This document shows positions 51,988-61,390 of a DNA stretch of 64,000 bases, in pieces. The position numbers were made by a program, and so were the translations under genes. Source of the stretch: Evansella sp. AB-P1 (lineage in GTDB: Bacteria > Bacillota > Bacilli > Bacillales > Salisediminibacteriaceae). A model generated the notes under the pieces. That model worked only from the letters and a program-made list of their open reading frames with translations. It searched no databases and was not told where the DNA came from. The DNA lies in the NCBI RefSeq assembly GCF_029688925.1, contig NZ_JARUKY010000005.1, positions 124,001 through 188,000 on the forward strand, given 5' to 3'. Within the stretch, counting starts at the first letter, position 1; every line of letters begins with the position of its first letter.

Positions 51988-53379
51988 TTATTTCGCTATT
52001 TTTTGATCAAATAACGCATCAAACTTTTCTCTACTAGGATTTTTTCTCCATTCGTCCCATGTTAATCCTACCTGTGATAAAATAACTTCGATTCGTTTAC
52101 GAAATGGTAGTCCTTGCTTTTGTAGAACTTCCATCATTGGGTCTTTCCTATCTTGTAACTTTTCATCCACCCAACATTCAAGGTCTCTCTTTAATAAGTT
52201 TGTAATAGAAGGTTCTTGTTCTGCAATATTGACTGTTTCTTTAGGGTCATTTTTTAAATCGTATAGTTCAACTGGTGGCCTTGTAAAAAGACCAGAATCT
52301 ATATTCTGAATAAACTTATAATCGTGTGTTCGTAAACCACGACTTGCCTGCCATGCACATTCACTTAAATAAATCTTCTCTTGCGTTCCATCTTCCTTAC
52401 CATGAATAGAAGGCCACAAACTTTTACCATCTAGTTTTGACGGCTTATCAATTTGAAGTGCATCTAACACTGTTGGCATCATATCCACTTGCTGGACAAA
52501 TCCTTTCACTCGTTTATTCGCTGGAATATGTCCAGGGAAACGCATTATCATCGGAATATGGACATTGTTATCATACAATCCACAATGGTCCCAGTAAATT
52601 TGATGCTCCGTTAGACTTTCTCCATGATCTCCAAATAATACGAACATCGTGTCGTCAACAATCCCTAATTCTTCTAAGTATTGGTCTAGTTCCTTAATTA
52701 AATCATCTAAATATCGAATTTCAGCATCATATAATGCATTGACATATTCTGCATCTGTAACAGGACCAAGTAAATCAAAATGGTGACGTTTGAAAAATGG
52801 ATAAGCTAAATGGTTATAAGCAGGTTCCATACTTTTATTTGCTGGATTATACGGATTTTTGTGTTCAGGATAAAACTCAGGTATATACTTTTTAGGTGGT
52901 AAATAAGGTGTGTGTGGATCCCAGTAATGTAAAAATAAAAAGAAATCTTCCTGATGATGTTCTTTTAACCAAGTCTTTGCCATCTTATTAATTGTTGCCC
53001 CATCAATCCAACGGCGTTTTCCACGTGCATTCATATAATAACGATAGCCTCTAGCAAACCACTCTTTTAAATGATACAAGTTATCAACTGCTGCTGTAGT
53101 ATAACCAGACTCATTTAACATCGTTGGTAGCCAATCAACAGGCTTTGGTAAATAGCTTAAATCAGACCCATGGGAAACAACTCCAGTTGTCAATCCAACT
53201 TTCCCAGTAAAAATATCCGTATGGGCTACTTCAGTTGGGACATCTGCTGCAAAGGCTTTCTCAAAAACTACTCCCTGAGATGCAATCTGGTCTATATATG
53301 GACTAGTATTATGACGATAGCCGTAACACCCTAAATGATCGGCCCTTAACGTATCAACTGATATAAATATGACCTTCAT
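51988..53379 (-). CDS. sulfatase-like hydrolase with Thr at the nucleophile position
   Basis: A 463-aa member of the alkaline-phosphatase/sulfatase superfamily. Metal-binding regions are [14 protein letters not shown] at the N-terminus and [19 protein letters not shown] in the middle. The place where sulfatases have C/S-x-P-S-R followed by TG five residues later reads [12 protein letters not shown]: Thr49 at the nucleophile and His53 at the Arg position. That spacing also fits nucleotide pyrophosphatase/phosphodiesterases, which use Thr. So a formylglycine sulfatase is doubtful, although it heads an operon with sat and cysC. No signal peptide is seen, so it should be cytoplasmic. It lacks a sulfatase-maturation gene nearby. 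Confidence 0.75.
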   Translation of the reverse strand: MKVIFISVDTLRADHLGCYGYRHNTSPYIDQIASQGVVFEKAFAADVPTEVAHTDIFTGKVGLTTGVVSHGSDLSYLPKPVDWLPTMLNESGYTTAAVDNLYHLKEWFARGYRYYMNARGKRRWIDGATINKMAKTWLKEHHQEDFFLFLHYWDPHTPYLPPKKYIPEFYPEHKNPYNPANKSMEPAYNHLAYPFFKRHHFDLLGPVTDAEYVNALYDAEIRYLDDLIKELDQYLEELGIVDDTMFVLFGDHGESLTEHQIYWDHCGLYDNNVHIPMIMRFPGHIPANKRVKGFVQQVDMMPTVLDALQIDKPSKLDGKSLWPSIHGKEDGTQEKIYLSECAWQASRGLRTHDYKFIQNIDSGLFTRPPVELYDLKNDPKETVNIAEQEPSITNLLKRDLECWVDEKLQDRKDPMMEVLQKQGLPFRKRIEVILSQVGLTWDEWRKNPSREKFDALFDQKIAK

Positions 53380-53479
53380 CTATTGTCACACACCTTTAAT
53401 TTTGAATTTTGAAACTTTCATTCACGTAAAGTTTTATAATTCCATCTTATTTCAATTCACTTTGTTAAACATTGTTGTT

Positions 53480-54451
53480 TCAGACATTCTCATGGTCAAT
53501 TACGTCATCAAATTCCACCCCATGATGAATCAGCTTTATATTAAGGTTTTGCTTCACATATCTTCGGAATTTTCCAGGGGGATATCCGACATACCTTGTA
53601 AATAATCTACTGAAAAAAGCTGGATCATCGTACCCTACTTTCACTGCTACTGTAATTACTTTATCGTTAGAACAAACAAGCATTTTTTTTGCTCGTTCAA
53701 TTCGAATATGCTGAATAACTTCTATCACTGATTTGTTTAATTCTTGTTTAAATATACGGTTTAATTGACGAGAGCTTATATTAAAAATTTTCGAAATATT
53801 TTCCACTGTCAACTTTTGATCAAAGTGTCTTTCTAAATAACCACATATACGTTTTACTAATAGTTGTGAATTTTTAAAGGCTTCTGTTGAATCAGGAATG
53901 TCAGTATGCTTTTCTTGATAAAGACGGGAAAGTAATACGAGTAATTCAACTAACTGTAACTTAATTAAAGTAGAATAGCTCGTTTGGCGATGATTGATCT
54001 CTTTCAACATTTTTTCTAATATGGATACAATTTCTTCACTATCTTCACTTACGTTTAAACGATGATGAAATCGTTTTTTTTCGTCTAAAAATGGATGAAC
54101 ATAGAAATAATCCATAGATTGAGAGATTCCAAGTTTACTTAACCATGATTCATTGATTAATGAAGAGGAAAACAAACAATTGATGATTTCGATCTCATCA
54201 TTTTCTTGTATGTTATAACTGTGTCGTTCTCCAGGATTAATAATAAAAACATCCCCTGCAGTAATTAAGTAACGTTGTCCTTCAAACATATGCTCTGCTT
54301 TTCCACCTACCACATACACTAATTCAATGAATTCATGACTATGAAGAGGTGGTACATCATCTTTCGTATGCATCTTTTTCATGATATAAAAAGGAAATGC
54401 TTCATCATTCAAATACTTGCTGTTAGGTATTCGAGTAGCCAACAAAATCAC
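53480..54451 (-). CDS. AraC-family transcriptional regulator with N-terminal cupin sensor
   Basis: A 323-aa regulator. The N-terminal cupin-like sensor includes PPLHSHEFIELVYVVGGKAEHMFEGQRY and AGDVFIINPGERHSYN. The C-terminal 100 residues contain two helix-turn-helix units: LTVENISKIFNISSRQLNRIFKQEL and VITVAVKVGYDDPAFFSRLFTRYVGYPPGKFRR, the AraC/XylS signature. Such proteins usually activate sugar-uptake genes. It lies between the ABC importer operon and the sulfatase-like/sat operon, all on the same strand, so it probably controls one or both in response to an imported carbohydrate or related compound. Confidence 0.85.
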   Translation of the reverse strand: MILLATRIPNSKYLNDEAFPFYIMKKMHTKDDVPPLHSHEFIELVYVVGGKAEHMFEGQRYLITAGDVFIINPGERHSYNIQENDEIEIINCLFSSSLINESWLSKLGISQSMDYFYVHPFLDEKKRFHHRLNVSEDSEEIVSILEKMLKEINHRQTSYSTLIKLQLVELLVLLSRLYQEKHTDIPDSTEAFKNSQLLVKRICGYLERHFDQKLTVENISKIFNISSRQLNRIFKQELNKSVIEVIQHIRIERAKKMLVCSNDKVITVAVKVGYDDPAFFSRLFTRYVGYPPGKFRRYVKQNLNIKLIHHGVEFDDVIDHENV

Positions 54452-54486
54452 CTCACACAGTGAATTATTTATTTGTACTGACTAAC

Positions 54487-54885
54487 CTATGAACACTCTC
54501 TTGATAGATCTTCTTCCCATCTTTGACGAACGATTTGTAATTGACTTAATACGACACGGCGTGTTTTTTCATCCTCTACTAGGTTCGTTTGTTTTAAATA
54601 CCTTTCTAAATGTTTTAGTTTAGCCAAGTATTTGTTTAAAGCTTTCGTTCTTAATTTAATAATTTTATGCTCAGGTGCACCTAGCTCCTCTAAATTTCTT
54701 ATTTTTTTATCGTAAGGTTTAGACCAGCTTAAGGGAACTTCTCCAGAACTTGTAATTACCTCTAGACTTTCATGATTTTCTCCAACAAATTTCTTTAATA
54801 GCACATTCATATACCATATACTTCCTATAGATAAAAATAGTATAAATAACACGGAAAGCACCATGACAATAACAATATTCATCAT
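54487..54885 (-). CDS. small membrane protein coupled to the ABC importer operon
   Basis: A 132-aa protein with one N-terminal membrane helix (about residues 5-25), then a cytoplasmic region that is mostly helical and rich in Lys, Leu and Glu (e.g. TKALNKYLAKLKHLERYLKQ), likely coiled coil. The family is not recognised. Its ATG overlaps the stop of the second ATPase gene by 4 bp, so it is the last gene of the transporter operon and probably co-translated. That close linkage suggests a role at the transporter, but function is unknown. Confidence 0.6.
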   Translation of the reverse strand: MMNIVIVMVLSVLFILFLSIGSIWYMNVLLKKFVGENHESLEVITSSGEVPLSWSKPYDKKIRNLEELGAPEHKIIKLRTKALNKYLAKLKHLERYLKQTNLVEDEKTRRVVLSQLQIVRQRWEEDLSRECS

Positions 54886-55901
54886 TGAAGATCAGCCTTT
54901 CCTTCTAAATCTAACTCCTCTACAAAATGACAAGCTGCGAAATGACCTGGAGCCACTTCTCTTAATTCTGGTGTGTCGACTTTACATCTATCCTCCGCGT
55001 ATTTGCACCTTGGATGAAAGTAGCAACCTGATGGAGGATTTGCGGGATTGGCTACCTCTCCTTTTAAAATAATTCTCTCCTTCTTTACTCTAGGATCTGC
55101 TATCGGTTTAGCAGATAATAATGCTTCTGTATAAGGGTGTTTAGGGTTTGCGAATAAATTTTCTGTCGTTGTCATCTCCACCATCTTCCCTACATACATC
55201 ACACCTACACGATCAGAAATGTGCTCAATAACACCTAGATCATGGGATATAAACAAATAGCTTAAGTTCAATTGATGTTGTAGCTGCTTTAATAGATTCA
55301 AAATTTGTGCCTGTACGGAAACATCCAATGCTGAAACAGCTTCATCACAGACAATTAATTTTGGATCCAACGCTAATGCCCTAGCAATCCCAATTCGCTG
55401 TCGTTGACCGCCACTAAAAGCGTGGGGATAACGTTCTAAGTGTTTGCTATTCAGTCCAACTAACTCCATCAATTCTTTCACACGTTTTTCCAGCTTCTGT
55501 CCCCGAGCAATGTTGTAACATGTTAATGGTTCCCCAACGATATTCAATACCGTCATTCGAGGATTTAATGATGAATAGGGGTCTTGAAAAATCATCTGTA
55601 TATCTTTTCTAATATTTCGAAGTTCATGTCGATCTAGTTCTGTAATATCAACAATCTCTCCATCTCTACGTTTAAAGCGCGCAGCACCATTCGATGGCTC
55701 TACAGCACGGAGTAGGCACCGGCCTAAGGTGGTTTTACCACAACCAGATTCACCAACTAAACCGAAAGTTTCCCCTTCATATATTTTCAAATTCACATCA
55801 TCCACTGCTCTCACTTGGCCAACAACTCGCTTGAAAAACCCTTTTTTAATTGGGAAGTTTTTTTGAAATGACTCTACTTCTAATAATTGATTTTCCTCCA
55901 T
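54882..55901 (-). CDS. oligopeptide/dipeptide-type ABC ATPase (OppF/DppF)
   Basis: A 339-aa nucleotide-binding subunit. Walker A is GLVGESGCGKTTLGRCLL, the signature HAFSGGQRQRIGIARALAL, Walker B PKLIVCDEAVSALDVS and the switch His in FISHDLGVIEH. The C-terminal oligopeptide-transporter domain contains PPSGCYFHPRCKYAEDRC, with Cys residues that in this family can hold an Fe-S cluster. It pairs with the OppD-like ATPase upstream. The Opp/Dpp class moves peptides, but also oligosaccharides and glycosides; context here (sulfatase-like, Gfo/Idh) favours a carbohydrate or other organic solute. Confidence 0.85.
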   Translation of the reverse strand: MEENQLLEVESFQKNFPIKKGFFKRVVGQVRAVDDVNLKIYEGETFGLVGESGCGKTTLGRCLLRAVEPSNGAARFKRRDGEIVDITELDRHELRNIRKDIQMIFQDPYSSLNPRMTVLNIVGEPLTCYNIARGQKLEKRVKELMELVGLNSKHLERYPHAFSGGQRQRIGIARALALDPKLIVCDEAVSALDVSVQAQILNLLKQLQHQLNLSYLFISHDLGVIEHISDRVGVMYVGKMVEMTTTENLFANPKHPYTEALLSAKPIADPRVKKERIILKGEVANPANPPSGCYFHPRCKYAEDRCKVDTPELREVAPGHFAACHFVEELDLEGKADLQ

Positions 55902-55908
55902 GATCGCC

Positions 55909-56973
55909 TCACCCCTCCTCTTCTATTTCGTCCCACCGGACACAACGAACGTCGTGCTTTTCATTAACAGATGTTAATTGAATATCATTATCGTTACATA
56001 CACCATCAACTGCGTACTTACATCTCGTATAAAATCTACAACCTTCAGGAAGATTAATAGGAGTAGGCACAGTCCCTTTAATAGATTCTAATTTTTCGTG
56101 ACGATTTGCTGTTGAAGGAATCGACTTTAATAACGCTTTCGTATAAGGATGTAATGGGTTATGGAAGAGTGTGTCTACATCTGTATACTCCACCACTTCA
56201 CCTAAATACATCACAGCAACTTCATCTGCTATTTCTGCAATCACCCCTAAATCGTGGGTAATGAAAATAACGGAAGTATTTAAACTATCCTTTAACTCAT
56301 TGATTAGCTGCAGCACTTGGGCTTGCACGGTTACATCTAAAGCCGTTGTAGGTTCATCCGCAATTAGTATAGAAGGTTTACAGGATAACGCCATAGCAAT
56401 CATCGCCCGCTGTCGCATTCCACCAGATAATTGATGAGGATATTCATCAAAGCGTTGCTCTGGATTGGACATCCCTACTTTCCTTAATGACTCGATTGCA
56501 ATCTTTTTTGCTTCTTCCTTGTTTACGTTACTATGAAGTAAAATTGCTTCGGATACTTGATTTCCAATCGTATAGATAGGAGAAAATGCCTTCATTGGCT
56601 CTTGAAATATCATTGCTATTTCGCCACCTCGTATATCCCGCATTTCGGGACTATTCAGTGGTAAACCTATCACATTCACAATTTTATCGTCTTTCCCTTT
56701 TCGCCTTCTTTTAAGGAGAACTTCCCCTCCTAATTTTGCATGAGGAGGAACAATTCTCATGATTGTTTGTGCGGATAGACTTTTTCCACTACCACTTTCT
56801 CCAACTATTCCTAATGTCTTTCCTTGACGTAGTGAAAAACTTACACCTTCTACCGCTTTTAGTAGTCCTTCTTCTAAATCGAAGTGTGTCTTTAAATCTT
56901 TTACCTGGAGTACGATGTCACTAGTTAATTGATTATTAGTGGTAGTTACATCTATATTCATTTTATCTTCCAA
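55909..56973 (-). CDS. oligopeptide/dipeptide-type ABC ATPase (OppD/DppD)
   Basis: A 354-aa ATPase. Walker A is GIVGESGSGKSLSAQTIM, signature HQLSGGMRQRAMIAMAL, Walker B PSILIADEPTTALDVT and switch region FITHDLGVIAE. The C-terminal specificity domain has LPEGCRFYTRCKYAVDGVC with the Cys cluster of this family. The start is a TTG at 56973 (GGGGTGA upstream); an ATG four codons later is an alternative. It is 15 bp before the end of the OppC-like gene and 7 bp from the OppF-like gene, so translation is tightly coupled across the operon. Confidence 0.85.
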   Translation of the reverse strand: MEDKMNIDVTTTNNQLTSDIVLQVKDLKTHFDLEEGLLKAVEGVSFSLRQGKTLGIVGESGSGKSLSAQTIMRIVPPHAKLGGEVLLKRRRKGKDDKIVNVIGLPLNSPEMRDIRGGEIAMIFQEPMKAFSPIYTIGNQVSEAILLHSNVNKEEAKKIAIESLRKVGMSNPEQRFDEYPHQLSGGMRQRAMIAMALSCKPSILIADEPTTALDVTVQAQVLQLINELKDSLNTSVIFITHDLGVIAEIADEVAVMYLGEVVEYTDVDTLFHNPLHPYTKALLKSIPSTANRHEKLESIKGTVPTPINLPEGCRFYTRCKYAVDGVCNDNDIQLTSVNEKHDVRCVRWDEIEEEG

Positions 56974-56987
56974 TTACAATCACCCCT

Positions 56988-58160
56988 TTACTTATATGGA
57001 TCCGCTGCATCACGAATCCCATCACCTAAGAAATTAAACATCAGAACTGCATAGACTACAAATGCAGCAGGCCATAATAGCCAAGGATGATGAGCTAACG
57101 ATTCAAAAGACTGAGCACTTTGGAGTAGTACTCCCCAACTTACGACAGGTGGTTGCAATCCTAATCCTAAAAAGCTTAGGGCTGTTTCACCGAGAATGAC
57201 TGTTGGAATCGTAATCGTAACACTAACGATAATGTAACTCGCAAATCCCGGTAACAAGTGTTTTCCGATGATCCGACTGTTTGTAGCCCCAGAGAGTCGA
57301 GCAGCCATAATAAAATCTTCTTCCCTAAGTGACAATACTTTTCCTCGAATAACGCGGGCTAACTCTGTCCAACCAATTGCTGAGAATATAAGAACCATCC
57401 CTAAATACATTTGTATCGACGACCAATCTCGTGGTAAAGATGCAGCGAGTGCCATCCATAACGGAATCGTCGGAATACAAAGTATTAAATCAATTAAACG
57501 TTGAATTGCAGTATCAATTCTACCTCCTATATAGCCAGATATACCTCCTAATACTAGTCCGATGATAAGGGTAAAAATAATCCCTACAAACCCGAAGGAT
57601 AGTGATACTCTAGATGCATAGAGAGCACGGGTAAATACATCTCTTCCTAGTTGATCAGACCCCATTAAAAACAATGGAACACTAGAATCTTCTAAGCCAA
57701 ACAAATGAATATTTGTTTCAAATAACCCATAAAAACTATAAGTCTCTCCTCTTGTAAAGAATTGAATGTAATGTCGTTCAGATGTATCAGGTTCAAACGT
57801 TCTTCGAAACGTTTGAGGGTCTGTCACTTGCTCCATGTCGTAAACAAATGGTCTAAAGCTAAAGCCTCCATCACTGTCGTAAAAATGTATTTTTTGAGGT
57901 GGGGCATATCTGTAATCAGACCATCGTTCACCTGGTGTCGTTGGACTTATAAAAGGACTTAGGATAGCTATAAAAATTAACAATAATAACAACGGACCTG
58001 CTATCATCGCTGCTTTATGTTTTTTAAACTTCCACCAAATGAGCTGCCATTGTGTAGCAACTTGGTAATTCTCTTCTTGTTTCATCTCATCTTTCTTTTC
58101 TTTATTCTCAGGTGGGGGTGTTACACCAGGCATTTGCTGTTTATTTGGTTCTATTTTCAT
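56988..58160 (-). CDS. ABC permease, OppC/DppC type
   Basis: A 390-aa inner-membrane permease, longer than usual because of a polar N-terminal tail of about 40 residues (Pro/Lys/Glu rich) and an external loop after helix 1 of about 90 residues (TFRRTFEPDTSERHYIQFFTRG). Typical parts follow: LIGLVLGGISGYIGGRIDTAIQRLID, and the ATPase-contact EEDFIMAARLSGATNSRIIGKHLLPG. Six helices. Its ATG overlaps the OppB-like stop by 4 bp. The large loop is common in oligosaccharide-type members of this family. Confidence 0.85.
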   Translation of the reverse strand: MKIEPNKQQMPGVTPPPENKEKKDEMKQEENYQVATQWQLIWWKFKKHKAAMIAGPLLLLLIFIAILSPFISPTTPGERWSDYRYAPPQKIHFYDSDGGFSFRPFVYDMEQVTDPQTFRRTFEPDTSERHYIQFFTRGETYSFYGLFETNIHLFGLEDSSVPLFLMGSDQLGRDVFTRALYASRVSLSFGFVGIIFTLIIGLVLGGISGYIGGRIDTAIQRLIDLILCIPTIPLWMALAASLPRDWSSIQMYLGMVLIFSAIGWTELARVIRGKVLSLREEDFIMAARLSGATNSRIIGKHLLPGFASYIIVSVTITIPTVILGETALSFLGLGLQPPVVSWGVLLQSAQSFESLAHHPWLLWPAAFVVYAVLMFNFLGDGIRDAADPYK

Positions 58161-59158
58161 TCTTCTACACCCCCAAAACGAATTCTAGGATCAAGCCAAG
58201 CGAGTAATATATCGGATATTAACGTTCCTATGACAGTAAGGACACTAATGATTAACAAGAAACCACCAGCTAAATACATATCTTGAAACTCTAGTGCCCG
58301 TAGAAGCATAGGCCCTGTTGTTGGTAGATTTAAAACGATAGAAACAATAATTTCACCACCAATTATCGTAGGTAATGTCCAACCTATTGTACTAATTAAT
58401 GGATTGATTGCTACTCTAACTGGGTATTTAAATAATAACTTTTTCTCTGATACCCCTTTTGCACGAGCAGTAATGACATATTGCTTTTGTAATTCATCTA
58501 ATAACATCGCACGTGTCACACGAATTAACGCTGCTGTGGACGCTGTACCAACTACAACGACAGGAAGCCATAACCTTGGTAACATATCTAAAAACTTCGC
58601 AAAACTCCACGGTTCTCCAATAAACTCCGGAGAAAATAATCCTGTTAATGAAACTCCTGTTGTTGTAAATACTGCAAACAAGATTATAAGAGCAATGAGG
58701 AAGTTAGGAATTGCTAAACCAATAAAACCGATGAATGTAAAAATATAATCAAACACTGAGTATTGTCTTACAGCAGAAAAAATTCCAATTGGAAGTGCCA
58801 CTGCCCAAGTGAATAGTAGTGTTAATGACGCAATAAGCATCGTAATACCAATACGTCCGCTAATAACTTCAGAAACTGGTGCTGCCCAGTTAAAAGAACG
58901 ACCAAGATCACCATGAAAAATAATATTTTGAACCCAAGAAGCGTACTGAACAAAAAATGGCTGATCCAAGCCATACCGATCTCGCAAATGCTGAATATGA
59001 CTTTCCGACACAGCAATACCTGCATTCTCCAATTCGCTTACATATGTTGTAATAAAATCACCAGGAGGTAATTGAATAACGAAAAAAACTAAAATACTGA
59101 CAACAAATAATAAGGGTATCAATTGCAACAATCGATAACCGATAAATTTTAGTAACAC
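58157..59158 (-). CDS. ABC permease, OppB/DppB type
   Basis: A permease of about 333 aa, beginning at GTG 59158 (AAGGAGGGGGG 7 bases upstream), so the mature start reads VLLKFIGYRLLQLIPLLFVVSILVFF, the normal first helix. A longer frame from 59224 would run through the hairpin at 59193-59220 and is not favoured. Conserved parts are RYGLDQPFFVQYASWVQNIIFHGDLGRSF and the ATPase-contact loop QKQYVITARAKGVSEKKLLFKYPVRVAINP. Six helices. It couples with the OppC-like gene through a 4-bp overlap. Confidence 0.85.
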   Translation of the reverse strand: MLLKFIGYRLLQLIPLLFVVSILVFFVIQLPPGDFITTYVSELENAGIAVSESHIQHLRDRYGLDQPFFVQYASWVQNIIFHGDLGRSFNWAAPVSEVISGRIGITMLIASLTLLFTWAVALPIGIFSAVRQYSVFDYIFTFIGFIGLAIPNFLIALIILFAVFTTTGVSLTGLFSPEFIGEPWSFAKFLDMLPRLWLPVVVVGTASTAALIRVTRAMLLDELQKQYVITARAKGVSEKKLLFKYPVRVAINPLISTIGWTLPTIIGGEIIVSIVLNLPTTGPMLLRALEFQDMYLAGGFLLIISVLTVIGTLISDILLAWLDPRIRFGGVEE

Positions 59159-59192
59159 GGCAATACCCCCCTCCTTCTCAGATAAGAAATAT

Positions 59193-59220
59193 TCGGGCAA
59201 TGGACGTTGCCGTTGCCCGA
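59193..59220 (-). promoter_or_regulatory. stem-loop between solute-binding protein and permease genes
   Basis: A perfect 8-bp inverted repeat TCGGGCAA / TTGCCCGA with a 12-base loop lies in the gap after the binding-protein gene and before the permease gene. There is no T-run after it, so it is more likely an mRNA stabiliser or processing site that keeps binding-protein expression higher than that of the permease. Confidence 0.6.
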
Positions 59221-59237
59221 TCAAAACTTCTAATTTA

Positions 59238-61181
59238 CTACTGTCTAAAGAATACTTGCTCTAAACTAGCATTCACTGAGATTGCAGTTGCTCCACTTTC
59301 ATCCTCAGGAATATTTCCTAAGTTTGCATTCACAATTAACGGCTGTTGTGCATTGGATACTAAATCGATATATAACACATGTTCTCCAATTAATTCTTGC
59401 ATTTGAGCATCCACATCAACAGCTTCTTCTACTGGTACAGTAAATAATTTATCTAAGAGTCGATGGTACTCTTTCATAAACTCAGGCGGTTCTTCACCAA
59501 TCGTTCCACCAGATTCATAGTAGTCACCCCATAATCTACCCCATTCATCACCACTATCTGGGTAGTACCACAGTGGTGTTGATTGCCAAACCATCGTTGC
59601 AAAAACTTCATTTGCAGCCCTTCTTGATTCCCGTAGATCATAATCAATTGTACGCATATTGACATTGAGATCTAATGCCCCCCAATATTCCAGCATTAAT
59701 TCACCAATTGGTATAAATTCAGGTGAATTGTCGGAAAAGTCAAGATCAATTCTGAAATCTTCCCCAGAAGGTGTTTTTCTGTAGCCATCTGAGCCAACTT
59801 CCATTCCCATTTCGTCTAACAGACTGTTGGCAAGGTCCACATCATATTCGTGATCTGTAATAGTTGATGGTTCTGCAAAACCATAGTACATGGCGTCTAC
59901 AATTTCTTCTCTATCGACCGCATGACTCAATGCTTTTCTAAAAGTAACATCTTGAACAACTTCTCTCCAAGATTCATCCTCATTTGTCATATTTAACATA
60001 ATAGTAGCTGGAGATAAATGCATGTTCATCAACTTTGCTCTAAAACCATGTTGTTCCTCATTTTCACGGTACATTGGCATATTATCGATAGAAGTCCATT
60101 CACGGACAAAATCTGCTCCTCCAGAAATCGTTTCTAATACGATGGTTTGTTGGTCTTCAATAAGAATACTGTGTACTTCATCGATATATGGAAGTTGATT
60201 TCCAGCAGAATCCACCTTAAAGTAATAAGGGTTTCGACTAAAGACACGCATTCCATCGTTAATTTCTTCTAATACCCATGGATACAGAACAGGGAGTCCC
60301 AAACCATCACGACTACCTAAATCTCTAAACCGAACATCTTTAATACTGAAAAGCTGCACCCACTCGCCATCACCTAAGCCTTCTTCTTCAAGGAACTCTG
60401 CCATTTCCTCCACTGGAGTATAATCAGCATGGAATTGCTTTAAATAATGGGACGGTTTAAGAAGTTCAGTATATCCTCTCCATCCATTTGTCATTGCAAT
60501 TCGAGCAATAAAACCACCATAGGATTCATTGAAAGAAATTTTAAATGAATAATCATCAAGTACTTCAAATTGCATCGGTTCTCCTTCAGCTTCCCCTCGA
60601 TCTCGAAATACAATTGGGAAAGTTGGAGTAATTTCTTCATTAAACATGACATCTTCTATCGCAAATTGAACATCCTCAACTGTTACATACTCTCCATCAG
60701 ACCAGCGAAGTCCTTCTCTCATATAAAAAGTAAACTCCGTTTGATCTTCATTTACTTCGAAATCTTTTAAAATATTTGGAGTAAATTCTTCAGCCTCTAA
60801 TCCAGGCGTATTAATGAGTGGTTCATTTGCTGCTATAAAATATTCCGGGTTATCATCCACCCTGTTCGTCAACATTCTCAGTTCCCCACCGTATTGACCA
60901 ATCTCAAAGTCAAGTAAGTGATCTGGAAATTCATTCACTACCTTTGGTTCTTTCGGTAGCCTTTCTTCTACCGATGGTAAGTCCATACCACTTAAATATG
61001 GTGATTCACCAAACTCCGAATCTGAATCATCATTTTGACTATTATTATTTGAATCATTTACTACATCGTTATTATTATCTTCTAAATCCGTTGCAGCATC
61101 TTCTTCAAAACAACCTATTAATAGAATAGAGAGGAATGGTAGTAACAAGAAACTAAAAAATAAAAACCTCTTACTTTTCAA
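59238..61181 (-). CDS. ABC solute-binding lipoprotein, family 5 (Opp/Dpp/oligosaccharide type)
   Basis: A lipoprotein of about 647 aa. The signal has a basic start, hydrophobic core and lipobox LLIGC, followed by an Asp/Asn-rich linker (about 40 residues) and the family 5 binding-protein fold: FTFYMREGLRWSDGEYVTVEDVQFAIEDV, DYSFKISFNESYGG, RKALSHAVDREEIVDAMYYGFAEP. The start is TTG 61181, which has GGAGG 8 bases upstream; the ATG at 61196 has no ribosome binding site. The length (above 600) is like family members for oligosaccharides. A cre-like site lies about 106 bases upstream. Confidence 0.85.
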   Translation of the reverse strand: MKSKRFLFFSFLLLPFLSILLIGCFEEDAATDLEDNNNDVVNDSNNNSQNDDSDSEFGESPYLSGMDLPSVEERLPKEPKVVNEFPDHLLDFEIGQYGGELRMLTNRVDDNPEYFIAANEPLINTPGLEAEEFTPNILKDFEVNEDQTEFTFYMREGLRWSDGEYVTVEDVQFAIEDVMFNEEITPTFPIVFRDRGEAEGEPMQFEVLDDYSFKISFNESYGGFIARIAMTNGWRGYTELLKPSHYLKQFHADYTPVEEMAEFLEEEGLGDGEWVQLFSIKDVRFRDLGSRDGLGLPVLYPWVLEEINDGMRVFSRNPYYFKVDSAGNQLPYIDEVHSILIEDQQTIVLETISGGADFVREWTSIDNMPMYRENEEQHGFRAKLMNMHLSPATIMLNMTNEDESWREVVQDVTFRKALSHAVDREEIVDAMYYGFAEPSTITDHEYDVDLANSLLDEMGMEVGSDGYRKTPSGEDFRIDLDFSDNSPEFIPIGELMLEYWGALDLNVNMRTIDYDLRESRRAANEVFATMVWQSTPLWYYPDSGDEWGRLWGDYYESGGTIGEEPPEFMKEYHRLLDKLFTVPVEEAVDVDAQMQELIGEHVLYIDLVSNAQQPLIVNANLGNIPEDESGATAISVNASLEQVFFRQ

Positions 61182-61286
61182 CGGAAATACCTCCATTTCA
61201 GTTTTATTACGTTTTAATATATTTAATAATTCTAAATATTCAATCTACTTTAAATCCATTTTATTCCTAATAGGAAACTTTTTCAA

Positions 61287-61300
61287 TTAAAGCGTTTACA
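61287..61300. promoter_or_regulatory. cre-like site upstream of the ABC importer operon
   Basis: TTAAAGCGTTTACA on the + strand matches the cre consensus at 13 of 14 positions and its complement TGTAAACGCTTTAA also at 13. It lies between the sulfatase-like gene and the binding-protein gene, about 106 bases upstream of the latter's start, so CcpA control of sugar-type uptake is likely. Confidence 0.65.
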
Positions 61301-61390
61301 ATAAGAAAAGGATAGAGTGCCTTAAGCTAGACAGCTTTCGTGGATACACCCTTATACATCTCCTTACAGTTTTGATAGATTTCTCAAACT

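Noticed and set aside
51988-53379. Formylglycine-dependent sulfatase
   Set aside because: The Cys/Ser needed for formylglycine is replaced by Thr and the following Arg by His; kept only as sulfatase-like.
59159-59224. N-terminal extension of the OppB-like permease
   Set aside because: It would be encoded by the intergenic hairpin; GTG 59158 has an ideal Shine-Dalgarno site and gives the normal family N-terminus.
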